Positions 34,495 to 43,956 of a DNA stretch of 64,000 bases are shown here, in pieces. Position numbers and translations under genes: made by a program. Position 1 is the first letter of the stretch. Each line of letters begins with the position of its first letter. This stretch comes from Clostridiales bacterium Firm_11 (lineage in GTDB: Bacteria > Bacillota > Clostridia > Christensenellales > Aristaeellaceae). The notes beneath the pieces are model-generated. The model saw only the letters and a program-made list of their open reading frames with translations. It did no database searches and was not told where the DNA came from. The stretch covers positions 62,001 to 126,000 of the forward strand of contig LVAQ01000004.1 of the NCBI GenBank assembly GCA_001604105.1, written 5' to 3'.

Positions 34495-35652
34495 ATGAGA
34501 AAAATCATTGCATGTTTGCTGGCTCTCACGCTGGTCCTGACCCTGACCATGACCGCCATGGCGGAAGACATCGTGAAACTCGGCGTTTATGAGCCCGCCT
34601 CGGGCGACAGCGGCGCCGGCGGAAAACAGGAAACGCTGGGCGTGCAGTATGCCAATTCTGTACAACCGACCGTTGAAATCGGTGGCGTTACATACACAGT
34701 GCAGCTCGTATACGCGGATAACGGTTCCTCCGCGGACAAAGCCCCCTCTGCCGCGCAGGCGCTGGTCAGCGAGGGTGTGAGCGTGGTGCTGGGTTCCTAC
34801 GGCTCGGGCGTATCCATCGCTGGCAGCCCGTACTTTGCGGAAGCGGGCATCCCCGCCATCGGCATCAGCTGCACCAACCCGCAGGTGACCGCGGGCAATA
34901 CGCACTACTTCCGCATTTGCTTCCTGGATCCCTTCCAGGGCACCGTGCTGGCCAACTACGCCTACAAGACCCTGGGTGTCAAGAATGCCTATCTGCTTGC
35001 CGAACTGGGCAACGAGTATGATGTGGGCTTGACCCATTACTTCCAGCAGGCCTTTGAGGCGTTGGGCGGCACCGTGAATTCTGAAACCTTCCCCACGGGC
35101 ACGTCGGATTTCACCAGCTACCTGAACACCGCCAACACTCTGGGCGCGGAAGTGTTCTTTGCACCTGTGTCCATCGCATATTCGACGCAGATTATCAGCC
35201 AGGCTGCCGCGATGAACGCCAGCTTCCCGTTGCTGGGCGGCGATACGTGGGATAGCAACAAGGTTGCTGAAGTTGCAACCGGCACGGGGCTGAACATCTT
35301 CGTAAGCACCTTCTACCAGGAAGGCGGCGCGCCGGAGTTTGACGCGGGCATCAAAGAATGGATGAACGCCAACCCCGATATGCTCACCAACAACGGCGGC
35401 AACGATGTGGTCGCGGCTGTGAGCGCCATGGGTTATGATGCGTACTTCGTAGCGCTGGAAGCCCTGAAGGCTGCCGGCACCACCGATTCCAAGGCCGTCA
35501 ATGAAGCCATCTGGGATGTGAATTACACCGGCGTTTCCGGCGCGATTGCCTTTGCGGAGCCCGGCGACGCGGTACGCAATGTGGCTTACATCAAGACCGC
35601 CAACACGGAAACCGGCAACTGGGATTTCGTGACGGTACAGAGTGTGGAATAA
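34495..35652 (+). CDS. LIV-type ABC transporter substrate-binding protein
   Basis: A 385-residue secreted binding protein of the branched-chain amino acid/amide (HAAT) family, with type I periplasmic-binding fold: SADKAPSAAQALVSEGVSVVLGSYGS and IPAIGISCTNPQVT are typical of ligand-binding loops. The N-terminal signal peptide ends at TAMA-EDIV. No lipobox cysteine is present, which is odd for a Gram-positive binding protein that normally needs a lipid anchor. The ligand is unknown; relatives bind leucine, amides, urea or aromatic compounds. Permease and ATPase genes follow after an attenuating hairpin. The purine cluster further right makes a nitrogen-rich ligand worth testing. Confidence 0.92.
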   Translation: MRKIIACLLALTLVLTLTMTAMAEDIVKLGVYEPASGDSGAGGKQETLGVQYANSVQPTVEIGGVTYTVQLVYADNGSSADKAPSAAQALVSEGVSVVLGSYGSGVSIAGSPYFAEAGIPAIGISCTNPQVTAGNTHYFRICFLDPFQGTVLANYAYKTLGVKNAYLLAELGNEYDVGLTHYFQQAFEALGGTVNSETFPTGTSDFTSYLNTANTLGAEVFFAPVSIAYSTQIISQAAAMNASFPLLGGDTWDSNKVAEVATGTGLNIFVSTFYQEGGAPEFDAGIKEWMNANPDMLTNNGGNDVVAAVSAMGYDAYFVALEALKAAGTTDSKAVNEAIWDVNYTGVSGAIAFAEPGDAVRNVAYIKTANTETGNWDFVTVQSVE

Positions 35653-35696
35653 CCGCACATGACCGCCGAAGCGTTTTGACCTGACAGTAAATCGAT

Positions 35697-35722
35697 CGGC
35701 GAGGGCAGTCTTGCCCTCGCCG
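35697..35722 (+). terminator. Hairpin attenuator or mRNA-stabilising stem between binding-protein and permease genes
   Basis: A perfect 11-bp stem CGGCGAGGGCA / TGCCCTCGCCG with GTCT loop. It lacks a T run, so read-through to the permease genes is expected, giving excess binding protein as is usual in such operons. The rest of the 249-base spacer (35653-35901) contains nothing else recognised. Confidence 0.6.
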
Positions 35723-35901
35723 TATCATGTTCTGCTGCGTTAGCCGCGCCGCATGCTGCGGTTCTCGCGCTGGTCATGGACGCATTTGTACCCATGAGGT
35801 TGACGGTATTTGATGCGGGCAGGCGGCCCGCGCCATCCACGCGCCGTGTGGTATGGGTGATAGTGCATACGCCCGCACGGGCATGAAGGAGGTTTCCCCC
35901 T

Positions 35902-36825
35902 GTGTTTGACACAGTCCTGCCTTATTTGCTCTCCGGCATTTCCGTCGGGGGGCAATATGCGTTGATCGCCATCGGTTACACGATGGTGTATGGCATACTA
36001 CGGCTCATCAACTTTGCCCATGGCGATGTTTTTATGGTCGCGGGTATTTTGATGGTGTATATTTCCGCAAGCGGCATACCGCTGTACCTTTCCATCCCAC
36101 TGGTGCTTATCATCACGGCGGGCGTCGGTTTTGCCATTGAACGTGTGGCCTATAAGCCGCTTCGCTCCGCGCCGCGTATGTCCATCATGATTTCTGCCAT
36201 CGGCGTAAGCTACACATTGCAGAATCTGGTGCTCTACGTCACCGGCGGCTTGAACCAGTTTTACCCCAGCATTCCGTTCATCTCCCAGTCTGTTACCATC
36301 GGCGCGACCTCCACGCGCATGGTCACGCTGATCACGCCGGTGTTGACGCTGGTGTTGGTGATCGCGCTGGTGCTGTTGATCAATCATACCAAAATCGGCA
36401 TGGCGATGCGTGCCGTGAGCAAGGATTTTGAAACCAGCCGCCTGATGGGCATCAAGATTGACAATGTGATTACCGTAACGTTTGTGATCGGGTCTTTTTT
36501 GGCGGGGGTGGGCTCCATCCTGTACTTCACCAATTACAGCACGGTGATCCAAACCTCCGGCGCGATGCCCGGGCTGAAAGCTTTTGTGGCGGCGGTGTTC
36601 GGGGGCATCGGCTCGGTGCCGGGCGCGGTGGTGGGCGCCTTTATTATCGGCATATGTGAAAACCTGCTCAAGGGGATGGACACCATTCTCATCAAGGCGG
36701 GGCTGAGCAAGAGCATGCTGGGCATCACGACGTTTTCCGACGCGTTCACCTTCGCGCTGCTGATAGTTATCCTGATCGTCAAACCCACCGGCTTGTTTGG
36801 CGAAAAACAGACCGAAAAAGTGTGA
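35902..36825 (+). CDS. livH: LIV-type ABC transporter permease LivH
   Basis: A 307-residue inner-membrane permease with about eight helices. GGQYALIAIGYTMVYGILRLINFAHGD is the classical LivH start, and GLKAFVAAVFGGIGSVPGAVVGA is the cytoplasmic loop that contacts the ATPases. The start codon is GTG at 35902 behind AAGGAGG (35886-35892). It pairs with the LivM-like permease encoded 10 bases downstream. Confidence 0.95.
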   Translation: MFDTVLPYLLSGISVGGQYALIAIGYTMVYGILRLINFAHGDVFMVAGILMVYISASGIPLYLSIPLVLIITAGVGFAIERVAYKPLRSAPRMSIMISAIGVSYTLQNLVLYVTGGLNQFYPSIPFISQSVTIGATSTRMVTLITPVLTLVLVIALVLLINHTKIGMAMRAVSKDFETSRLMGIKIDNVITVTFVIGSFLAGVGSILYFTNYSTVIQTSGAMPGLKAFVAAVFGGIGSVPGAVVGAFIIGICENLLKGMDTILIKAGLSKSMLGITTFSDAFTFALLIVILIVKPTGLFGEKQTEKV

Positions 36826-36835
36826 GGTGCCGGCG

Positions 36836-37972
36836 ATGATACAAGCACAACCGACAATCAAACCTAAAAAACTGGATGCGGCGACCATCATTACTATTGC
36901 CATCATCGGCGTGGTATATTTGCTGGCCTTTGTGCTGGAACAGGTGATGCCCGCCACGTCCATGCTGTTTACCGTGCTCAAGAAAGGCGCAACCTATGCG
37001 CTGGTGGCGGTGAGCATGAACCTGCTGAACGGCTTTACGGGGCTTTTCTCACTGGGACAGGCGGGCTTTATGCTGATTGGCTCCTATGCTTTTGCCATCC
37101 TCACCATTCCTGTGGCGCAGCGCCTGAGCGTGTACCAGTATTATGACGGCGGACTGGTGCAGTTTAGCCTGCCATGGCTGGTAGCCATCGTGCTGGCGGG
37201 GCTGTTTGCGGCGCTGTTTGCTTTCCTGATTGGTCTGCCGGTATTGCGGCTCAAGAGCGATTACCTGGCTATTGCCACCTTGGGCTTTGCGGAGATCATC
37301 CGCGCAATTTTTCAATGGGACAAAATCGGGGCGCTTACCAACGGCTCCAACCTGCTCAGGCTGTTTCCCACCTTTGCGGATTTTAACGTGCGGGACGAAA
37401 GCGGGCAGGTGCTCGTGTACTGGAGCACCTTTGTTCCCTTTGTGATTGCGGGCGTTTGCATTGCTTTCATCCTGATGCTGATCAACTCTTCCTACGGGCG
37501 GGCGTTCAAGGCCATCCGGGACGATGAAACCGCCGCTGAAGCCATGGGTATCAATCTGGCAAAGCACAAGATGATCGCGTTTTGCACCAGCTCCTTTTTT
37601 GCGGGAGTGGGCGGCGCGATGCTGGCCATGTACGCAAACTCCGTACAGGCAAAGAGCTTTACCACCGCCATGACGTATGAGATATTGCTTATCGTGGTCA
37701 TTGGCGGCATAGGCTCGGTTACGGGCAGTGTGATGAGCGCATTCCTGTTTGTGGCTTCCAGCGAATGGTGGCTCAGGTTTTTGGATCAGGAGCAGATGAT
37801 TGGTGCATGGAAAGTGCCCTTGCTGCGCAACGGATTCCGTCTGGTGGTGTTTTCGCTGATCATCATGGCGGTGGTGTTGTTCTTCCGGCAGGGCATCATG
37901 GGTTCGCGTGAATTGCCGGATCTGTTCCGCAAGCGCCATAAACTGGCTGGAAAGGGGGCGCGCAAGGCATGA
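36836..37972 (+). CDS. livM: LIV-type ABC transporter permease LivM
   Basis: A 378-residue permease. After a short N-terminal tail come the MNLLNGFTGLFSLGQAGFMLIGSYAF block typical of LivM, the PVLRLKSDYLAIATLGFAEIIR loop, and AFKAIRDDETAAEAMGIN, the ATPase-coupling region. A loop of about 35 residues (NLLRLFPTFADFNVRDESGQ) is outside. GAGG 8 bases upstream places the start at 36836. The stop overlaps the livG start in an ATGA arrangement. Confidence 0.95.
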   Translation: MIQAQPTIKPKKLDAATIITIAIIGVVYLLAFVLEQVMPATSMLFTVLKKGATYALVAVSMNLLNGFTGLFSLGQAGFMLIGSYAFAILTIPVAQRLSVYQYYDGGLVQFSLPWLVAIVLAGLFAALFAFLIGLPVLRLKSDYLAIATLGFAEIIRAIFQWDKIGALTNGSNLLRLFPTFADFNVRDESGQVLVYWSTFVPFVIAGVCIAFILMLINSSYGRAFKAIRDDETAAEAMGINLAKHKMIAFCTSSFFAGVGGAMLAMYANSVQAKSFTTAMTYEILLIVVIGGIGSVTGSVMSAFLFVASSEWWLRFLDQEQMIGAWKVPLLRNGFRLVVFSLIIMAVVLFFRQGIMGSRELPDLFRKRHKLAGKGARKA

Positions 37973-38808
37973 GCGAGAATGTGCTGCATCTGGAAAATGT
38001 AACCATGCAGTTTGGCGGCGTTGTGGCCGCCAACGATGTGTGCCTAGATGTGAATGAGGGCGAGATAGTAGCGTTGATTGGCCCCAACGGAGCGGGCAAG
38101 ACGACCGTTTTCAACGTGATTACAGGCGTATACCCGCCCACCAACGGCCGTGTGACGCTGCGCGGCAAGGTGATTGCAGAAGATCAGCCGCGGGGTAAAA
38201 TGCGAAAGCTTTACGCGGGCGGGCATGCCTACGAGTATCCCCACACCGTCAACCAAACGCCGGATCGGATTACCAAGCTTGGGATGGCGCGTACATTTCA
38301 AAACATCCGCTTGTTTAAGAGCATGACGGTGTTTGAAAACGTGCTGGTGGCAAAACACATGAACATGAAGGCTGGGTTCTTCCGCACGGCGCTGCATTTG
38401 AACGGCGCGGAGGAGCGCCGCATGCGGGAAGATACGCTCAAGCTGCTGGAGATACTGGACTTAACCGATGTTAAGGATGAGATTGCCACCGCCTTGCCTT
38501 ATGGCAAACAGCGCAGGTTGGAAATCGCGCGCGCGCTATCCACCAACCCCTCCATGCTGCTGCTGGACGAGCCCGCCGCGGGCATGAATCCGCAGGAAAC
38601 TGAGGAACTTTGCGCATTCATCCGCCAGATCAAGGAACGCTTTGGGCTTACGGTGCTGCTCATTGAGCATGATATGAACCTTGTGATGGATATTTCCGAC
38701 CGTATCTACGTGCTCAACTTTGGCGCGCTGATAGCCGAGGGCACTCCCGCGGAAATACAGCAGAATCCGGATGTGATCACGGCGTATTTGGGGGTGGCGG
38801 AAACATGA
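37969..38808 (+). CDS. livG: LIV-type ABC transporter ATPase LivG
   Basis: A 279-residue ATP-binding protein. Walker A is GPNGAGKTT, the signature is LPYGKQRRLEIARAL (the LSGGQ position is degenerate, as usual in LivG), Walker B is MLLLDEPAAGMNP and the switch His is in LLIEHDMN. The GKVIAEDQPRGKMRKLYAGGH insertion is somewhat longer than in Escherichia coli LivG. It should pair with LivF to power the LivHM pore. Both gene borders overlap neighbours by four bases. Confidence 0.95.
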   Translation: MSENVLHLENVTMQFGGVVAANDVCLDVNEGEIVALIGPNGAGKTTVFNVITGVYPPTNGRVTLRGKVIAEDQPRGKMRKLYAGGHAYEYPHTVNQTPDRITKLGMARTFQNIRLFKSMTVFENVLVAKHMNMKAGFFRTALHLNGAEERRMREDTLKLLEILDLTDVKDEIATALPYGKQRRLEIARALSTNPSMLLLDEPAAGMNPQETEELCAFIRQIKERFGLTVLLIEHDMNLVMDISDRIYVLNFGALIAEGTPAEIQQNPDVITAYLGVAET

Positions 38809-39527
38809 GCCTGCTGGAAGTCAAGGATTTACGCGTAAGCTACGGCGGCATCGAAGCGTTACGCGGGGTGAGCTTTTCGGTTGAAGAAGGGCAGATTGTT
38901 ACGCTCATTGGCGCTAACGGCGCTGGAAAATCGACCACGCTGCGCACCATCTGCGGCATCGTGCGCGCGCGAAGCGGTGCCATTACCTATGATGGGCAAA
39001 GCATTTTTGGACTGGATACGCAAAAGGTGGTACAGCGCGGTATCGCGATGGTGCCCGAGGGGCGCCGCGTGTTCGCAAACCTTACGGTGCTGGAAAACCT
39101 CAAGATTGGCGCGTATCTTCGCAAGGACGAAGCTGGCATCAAGAGCGATCTGGAGCGTGTGAATACATTGTTTCCACGGCTTCAGGAACGCTCCTGGCAG
39201 CTTGCGGGCACGCTTTCCGGCGGGGAGCAGCAGATGCTTGCGGTTGGCCGCGCACTGATGACGCGCCCGAAACTGCTGATGATGGACGAACCCTCCCTTG
39301 GCCTAGCGCCGCTGGTGGTTAAGGACATCTTCAGCATCATCAGGCAGCTGAGCGCACAGGGGATCACCATCCTGTTAATCGAGCAAAACGCCAATGCGGC
39401 GCTGCACGCAGCGCACTATGGCTACGTAATGCAGACGGGAAGCATCATCCTGGAGGATACGGGCGAAAAACTGCTGAACAACCAGAGCGTGCAGGAAGCT
39501 TATCTGGGGCACAAGAGTCACAACTGA
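38805..39527 (+). CDS. livF: LIV-type ABC transporter ATPase LivF
   Basis: A 240-residue ATP-binding protein with Walker A GANGAGKST, the signature LSGGEQQMLAVGRALM, Walker B LLMMDEPSLGLAP and the switch histidine position occupied by Gln in LLIEQNAN, as is normal for LivF. The IVRARSGAITYDGQSIFG loop is family-typical. It is the last gene of the transporter operon, followed by a strong terminator. Confidence 0.96.
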   Translation: MSLLEVKDLRVSYGGIEALRGVSFSVEEGQIVTLIGANGAGKSTTLRTICGIVRARSGAITYDGQSIFGLDTQKVVQRGIAMVPEGRRVFANLTVLENLKIGAYLRKDEAGIKSDLERVNTLFPRLQERSWQLAGTLSGGEQQMLAVGRALMTRPKLLMMDEPSLGLAPLVVKDIFSIIRQLSAQGITILLIEQNANAALHAAHYGYVMQTGSIILEDTGEKLLNNQSVQEAYLGHKSHN

Positions 39528-39600
39528 CGCTGTGCGCATGAAAGGCAAGGCGCTTTACGCGGGATGGCGCAACCGCCTGAAAATGATAGCGGCATAACCA

Positions 39601-39649
39601 AAAAAGCCAAGGGACAGCGCCGTGGAAACGGTATATACCCTTGGCTTTT
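39601..39649. terminator. Terminator of the LIV-type transporter operon
   Basis: AAAAAGCCAAGGG (39601-39613) pairs with CCCTTGGCTTTT (39638-39649), with a smaller CCGT/ACGG stem in the loop. It lies 73 bases after livF and ends in a T run, so it separates the transporter from the purine cluster. Confidence 0.8.
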
Positions 39650-39654
39650 CGCAT

Positions 39655-39684
39655 TTGACACGGAGCATCCCCGCGCCTTATAAT
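39655..39684 (+). promoter_or_regulatory. Predicted promoter of guaD
   Basis: TTGACA (39655-39660), 18-base spacer, TATAAT (39679-39684). Both boxes match consensus and the site lies 50 bases before the start codon. Confidence 0.85.
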
Positions 39685-39733
39685 GATGGAACAGGGAAAG
39701 TATAAGCCTTGTGCGGAAACGCGAGGATGATTC

Positions 39734-40996
39734 ATGAATTTTGTACTAAAGGGCAATCTGTGTTTTTGTGAAAACCCGCAGCGAATGACGACGCTGCCAA
39801 ACGGTTATCTGGTCAGCAGGGACGGCGTCTGTGAAGGCGCGTTTGCACGCCTGCCGGACAAGTTTAGCGGTTTACCGCTGGTGGATGTGGGTGATCATCT
39901 GGTGCTGCCGGGCATGAATGATCTGCACGTGCACGCGCCGCAGTTTGCCTACCGTGGATTGGGCATGGATCTGGAGCTGATTGAGTGGCTCACCACCCGC
40001 GCCTTTCCCGAGGAGAGCAAGTACCGCGAGCTGGATTACGCCGCCCGTGCTTACGACTTGTTTGTAGACGCGATGAAAAAAAGCGCAACCACGCGACTGG
40101 GCTGCTTTGCCACGTTGCATGTGCCTGCCACGCTGATGCTCATGGAAAAGCTGGAAGCGGCCGGCCTGCATGGGTATGTGGGCAAGGTGAGCATGGATCG
40201 AAATTCGCCGGATATACTTTGCGAAACCGATGCGGCGCAGGCCGCGCGCGATGCGGAAAGCTGGCTGGTCGAATCACGCAAGCGGTTTTCCAATATCAAG
40301 CCGATTCTGACGCCGCGGTTCATTCCATCCTGCACGGATGCGCTCATGGGAAGTCTTGCCACCCTGATGCGGCGCTATGATGTGCCGCTGCACAGCCACC
40401 TTTCAGAAAACCGCGCGGAGATTCGCTGGGTGGAACAGCTTTGCCCCAACGCGGATGGTTATGCCGATGCCTATGACCGCCACGGGATGCTCACCCCGCG
40501 CACCATTATGGCGCATGTGGTGTATCCCGAGCCTGACGAGATTGACCTGCTTCGGGAACGTGGGGTGATGGTAGCACATTGCCCCGCCAGCAATATGAAC
40601 ATCCGAAGCGGCATCGCGCCTGTTCGCAAGCTCATGAAAGCGGGCGTAAAGGTGGGCTTGGGTACCGACGTAGCGGGTGGGCAGACCATCGATATGTTCC
40701 GAGCGGTTACCGATGCGGTGCAGGTAAGCAAGCTTTATTGGCGGCTGATCGATCAAAAGCAGGCCGCGCTTACCCTGGCCGAAGGGCTGTATCTGGCGAC
40801 CAAGGGCGGCGGCGCGTTCTTTGGCAAGGTGGGCAGCTTTGAGCGCGGCTATGCGATGGACGCGATTGTGCTGGACGATTCGAGCCTTCCCCATCCCCAA
40901 CCCCTGACCGTGGCAGAACGGGTGGAGCGCGCGTTGTACCTATCCGGCGAATGCAAGGTCGTGGGCAAGTATGTGGCGGGCAGGCAGATTGTTTAG
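39734..40996 (+). CDS. guaD: Guanine deaminase
   Basis: Converts guanine to xanthine and ammonia. The 420-residue metal-dependent amidohydrolase has the zinc-binding HxH at His65/His67 in PGMNDLHVHAPQ and then the guanine-deaminase-specific FAYRGLGMDLELIEWL. The third ligand lies in HSHLSE, the fourth His in VAHCPASNMNI and the catalytic Asp in GLGTDVAGG. GAGGA precedes the ATG. It starts a purine catabolic region; its product xanthine is the substrate of the dehydrogenase encoded at 51.5 kb. Confidence 0.93.
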   Translation: MNFVLKGNLCFCENPQRMTTLPNGYLVSRDGVCEGAFARLPDKFSGLPLVDVGDHLVLPGMNDLHVHAPQFAYRGLGMDLELIEWLTTRAFPEESKYRELDYAARAYDLFVDAMKKSATTRLGCFATLHVPATLMLMEKLEAAGLHGYVGKVSMDRNSPDILCETDAAQAARDAESWLVESRKRFSNIKPILTPRFIPSCTDALMGSLATLMRRYDVPLHSHLSENRAEIRWVEQLCPNADGYADAYDRHGMLTPRTIMAHVVYPEPDEIDLLRERGVMVAHCPASNMNIRSGIAPVRKLMKAGVKVGLGTDVAGGQTIDMFRAVTDAVQVSKLYWRLIDQKQAALTLAEGLYLATKGGGAFFGKVGSFERGYAMDAIVLDDSSLPHPQPLTVAERVERALYLSGECKVVGKYVAGRQIV

Positions 40997-41178
40997 CAGC
41001 ATGGCGCCCGATGGGCAATGCGGCATTGGCAGCGAACAGCGTCGACTGAATGGGTGAGTGTTCCGCCGTCGTGCGCGGTGATATCGCCGATCATCCAGCG
41101 GGCGCTGCGCCAGGGCATATACAGATCAAGCAATCAAGGCAATCTAGGCGATTAACCGCCAAAGCAGGAGGACACGGC

Positions 41179-42390
41179 ATGCAGCCTATCAAGTGGATTC
41201 AAAACCGGATGCCAAAAAGCGATGACCAGCAACTGGCCATCATGAGCCTGGAGAATGTGGAGCGCGCGTACCGCTTCCATAAGAGTTTCCCGCAGTACAG
41301 CGTCACTCCGCTGGCGAACCTTACCGGCATGGCCAGCCATCTGGGGCTGGGCGCGCTGTGTGTCAAGGATGAAAGCTTCCGCTTTGGCCTGAATGCCTTC
41401 AAAGTGCTGGGCGGGTCGTTTGCTATTGGGCGCTACATCGCGGGCGAACTGGGCAGAGACATTGCCGAGATCGATTATGCCTACCTGACGAGCGATACAC
41501 TGCGTAAAGAGTTTGGGCAGGCGACCTTTTTTACCGCGACGGATGGCAACCATGGGCGCGGCGTTGCGTGGGCGGCCAGGCAACTACATCAGAAAGCCGT
41601 GGTTCATATGCCCAAGGGCACGGTGCAGATTCGTTATGACAACATCGCCAAAGAGGGCGCGCAGGTAACCATCGAGGAGGTTAATTACGATGCGTGCGTG
41701 CGCATCGCCGCCAAAGAAGCCAGCGAAACCGAGCACGGCGTTATTGTGCAGGATACAGCGTGGGAAGGGTATGAGGACATTCCCGCGTATATCATGCAGG
41801 GATATGGCACCATGGCACGCGAGGCGGCGGAGCAGTTTGAAACCGCCGCGGGCGGCGCGCCCACACATGTATTTGTGCAGGCGGGCGTGGGCTCGCTGGC
41901 GGGCGCGGTGCAGGGTTATCTGCAAAACCGCTACCCGCAAAACCCGCCGCTGGTGACCGTGATGGAAGCCAGCGCGGCAGATTGCCTCTACCAGGGCGCG
42001 CTCAAGGGCGATGGCTCCATGAGCATGGTGGAGGGTGATCTTGCCACCATCATGGCGGGGCTGGCATGTGGGGAACCCAATACGCAAAGCTGGGATATCT
42101 TGCGTAATCATACAGGCTTCTTTGCAAGCTGTCCGGATTGGGTGAGTGCGCGCGGTATGCGTATGCTGGGCGCGCCGGTCAAGGGGGACGCAAGGGTGAT
42201 CAGCGGGGAGAGCGGCGCGGTTGGCATGGGGCTGGTTAGCGCCATCATGCTTGACCCCGCCTATGCGTCGCTAAAAGCGGCGCTGAAGCTGGATGCGCAA
42301 TCCCGTGTGTTGCTGTTCAGCACCGAAGGGGATACGGATCCGGAAAACTATCGCAGAATCGTCTGGGATGGCGCGTACGCGTCGTGCTGA
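41179..42390 (+). CDS. ygeX: Diaminopropionate ammonia-lyase (YgeX)
   Basis: A 403-residue fold-type II PLP enzyme that splits 2,3-diaminopropionate to pyruvate and ammonia. The PLP lysine is Lys75 in [13 protein letters not shown], and the [15 protein letters not shown] loop holds the phosphate and an acidic catalytic residue as in DAL. The [13 protein letters not shown] and [10 protein letters not shown] segments complete the cofactor site. AGGAGGA (41166-41172) sets the start. Its neighbours ygeY, ygeW, ssnA and ygfK are the same set that accompanies it in Escherichia coli and in urate-fermenting gut bacteria, where 2,3-diaminopropionate is an intermediate. Confidence 0.94.
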   Translation: MQPIKWIQNRMPKSDDQQLAIMSLENVERAYRFHKSFPQYSVTPLANLTGMASHLGLGALCVKDESFRFGLNAFKVLGGSFAIGRYIAGELGRDIAEIDYAYLTSDTLRKEFGQATFFTATDGNHGRGVAWAARQLHQKAVVHMPKGTVQIRYDNIAKEGAQVTIEEVNYDACVRIAAKEASETEHGVIVQDTAWEGYEDIPAYIMQGYGTMAREAAEQFETAAGGAPTHVFVQAGVGSLAGAVQGYLQNRYPQNPPLVTVMEASAADCLYQGALKGDGSMSMVEGDLATIMAGLACGEPNTQSWDILRNHTGFFASCPDWVSARGMRMLGAPVKGDARVISGESGAVGMGLVSAIMLDPAYASLKAALKLDAQSRVLLFSTEGDTDPENYRRIVWDGAYASC

Positions 42391-42409
42391 CCATAAAGGA
42401 GTGTGTACG

Positions 42410-43609
42410 ATGGATTTTGAACAGGTGAAAACTTCCGCGCAGGGGTATGAACCGGCGATGACCGCGTTTTTACGCGATCTGATTGCCATCCCGGGGGAAA
42501 GCAGCGGGGAAGAAGGCGTGATTCGCCGCATCGCCCAGGAGATGGAGAAGGTGGGCTTTGATACGGTGGAGATTGACCCCATGGGCAATGTGCTGGGTAC
42601 CATCGGCACAGGCGAAAAGCTGATTGCCTTTGACGCGCATATCGACACAGTGGGCGTGGGCAACCTTGCCAACTGGACGTTTGACCCCTACGCGGGGTAT
42701 GAGAGCGATACCGAGATTGGCGGGCGCGGCGCAAGCGACCAGCTGGGCGGGCTGGTGAGCGCGGTGTACGGCGCAAAAGTGATGAAGGATTTGGGGCTGC
42801 TTTCCGATAAGTACCGTGTGCTGGTAACCGGCACCGTGCAGGAAGAAGATTGCGACGGCCTGTGCTGGCAGTACATCATCAATGAGGATCACATAAAGCC
42901 GGAGTTTGTGGTCATTACCGAGCCAACGGACGGGAACATCTACCGTGGGCAGCGCGGCCGCATGGAGATTCGCGTGGATGTCAAGGGGCTAAGCTGCCAT
43001 GGCAGCGCGCCGGAGCGCGGCAAGAACGCTATTTACATGATGGCGGATATCTTGCAGGAAGTGCGTGAACTCAACGAGCGGTTGCACTATGACCCGTTTT
43101 TGGGCAAGGGTACCGTTACGGTAAGCGAGATATTCTACACTTCACCCAGCCGCTGTGCGGTGGCGGACGGATGCGCCATCTCGCTGGACAGGCGGCTGAC
43201 GGATGGGGAAACCTACCAGCAGGCGCTGGAAGAAGTGGCGAGTCTGCCAAGCTGCAAAAAGTATGATGCGCAGGTGAGCATGTACACCTACGAACGCCCA
43301 AGCTGGACGGGGCTTACGTATCCTACGGACTGCTACTTCCCCACATGGGTGATACCCGAAGCGCATGCGGCAACGCAGGCGATGGTGGAAAGCTACCGTG
43401 GGATGTATGGGGAGCCAAAGGTGGACAAGTGGACGTTTTCCACCAATGGCGTGAGCATCATGGGGCGCTATGGCATCCCGTGTATCGGCTTTGGCCCAGG
43501 GGCAGAGTCACAGGCGCACGCGCCCAATGAAAAGACATGGAAGGCGGATCTGGTCAAGTGCTGCGCGGTCTATGCGGCCCTGCCAAGCCTGTATTGCAGG
43601 CAAGCATAA
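42410..43609 (+). CDS. ygeY: M20-family amidohydrolase YgeY
   Basis: A 399-residue dinuclear-zinc hydrolase related to ArgE/DapE and carboxypeptidases. Metal ligands are visible in [19 protein letters not shown] and VQEEDCDG, and a late His in [10 protein letters not shown]. The domain layout (catalytic, lid starting at [21 protein letters not shown], catalytic) is normal. It lies 19 bases after ygeX. In the anaerobic urate route it is thought to hydrolyse a ureido or amide intermediate to diaminopropionate; the substrate is inferred from the pathway, not from sequence. Confidence 0.92.
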   Translation: MDFEQVKTSAQGYEPAMTAFLRDLIAIPGESSGEEGVIRRIAQEMEKVGFDTVEIDPMGNVLGTIGTGEKLIAFDAHIDTVGVGNLANWTFDPYAGYESDTEIGGRGASDQLGGLVSAVYGAKVMKDLGLLSDKYRVLVTGTVQEEDCDGLCWQYIINEDHIKPEFVVITEPTDGNIYRGQRGRMEIRVDVKGLSCHGSAPERGKNAIYMMADILQEVRELNERLHYDPFLGKGTVTVSEIFYTSPSRCAVADGCAISLDRRLTDGETYQQALEEVASLPSCKKYDAQVSMYTYERPSWTGLTYPTDCYFPTWVIPEAHAATQAMVESYRGMYGEPKVDKWTFSTNGVSIMGRYGIPCIGFGPGAESQAHAPNEKTWKADLVKCCAVYAALPSLYCRQA

Positions 43610-43956
43610 GACGCGGCGAAGCGGATGAGCGCAGAGCGCCCGCTTTAGCGGGGTGGGGTTGCAAAGCCTGTATGCGCCCCGCCGCTGCTGAAACCGCATT
43701 CACGCGCGTGCGAGCGAACCACCGCAATGCGGCGCGTGGTCAGCGGGTAGAGCGATAAGCGAGAGCGCCTCGACGGATACCCGCATGGTTTACAAAACCA
43801 GCGCTTTGATGCAAACGGCACTGGTGACCGCGGCACATGCAGTGCCCGCGGCATGACGATGTGTTATCGCCGTAAAACCTGCCAGAGATGTAGAACCCTG
43901 TACCCAAACCGTGCATCGCGTTTCACCAAGCTTACAATCGAAAGGAAGATCAACAG
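43610..43956 (+). other. ygeY-ygeW spacer with hairpins
   Basis: 347 bases without a gene. CCCGC-TTTA-GCGGG at 43639-43652 follows ygeY. A stronger dyad, CCGCGGCAC-ATGCA-GTG-C-CCGCGG (43828-43851), stands about 105 bases before ygeW. No T run follows either stem. It may hold a processing site or a regulatory leader; I recognise no known riboswitch, and no tRNA fits. Confidence 0.4.

Noticed and set aside
43740..43810. tRNA-like stretch before ygeW
   Set aside because: Short stems exist but no cloverleaf with a TTCGANNC arm can be formed.
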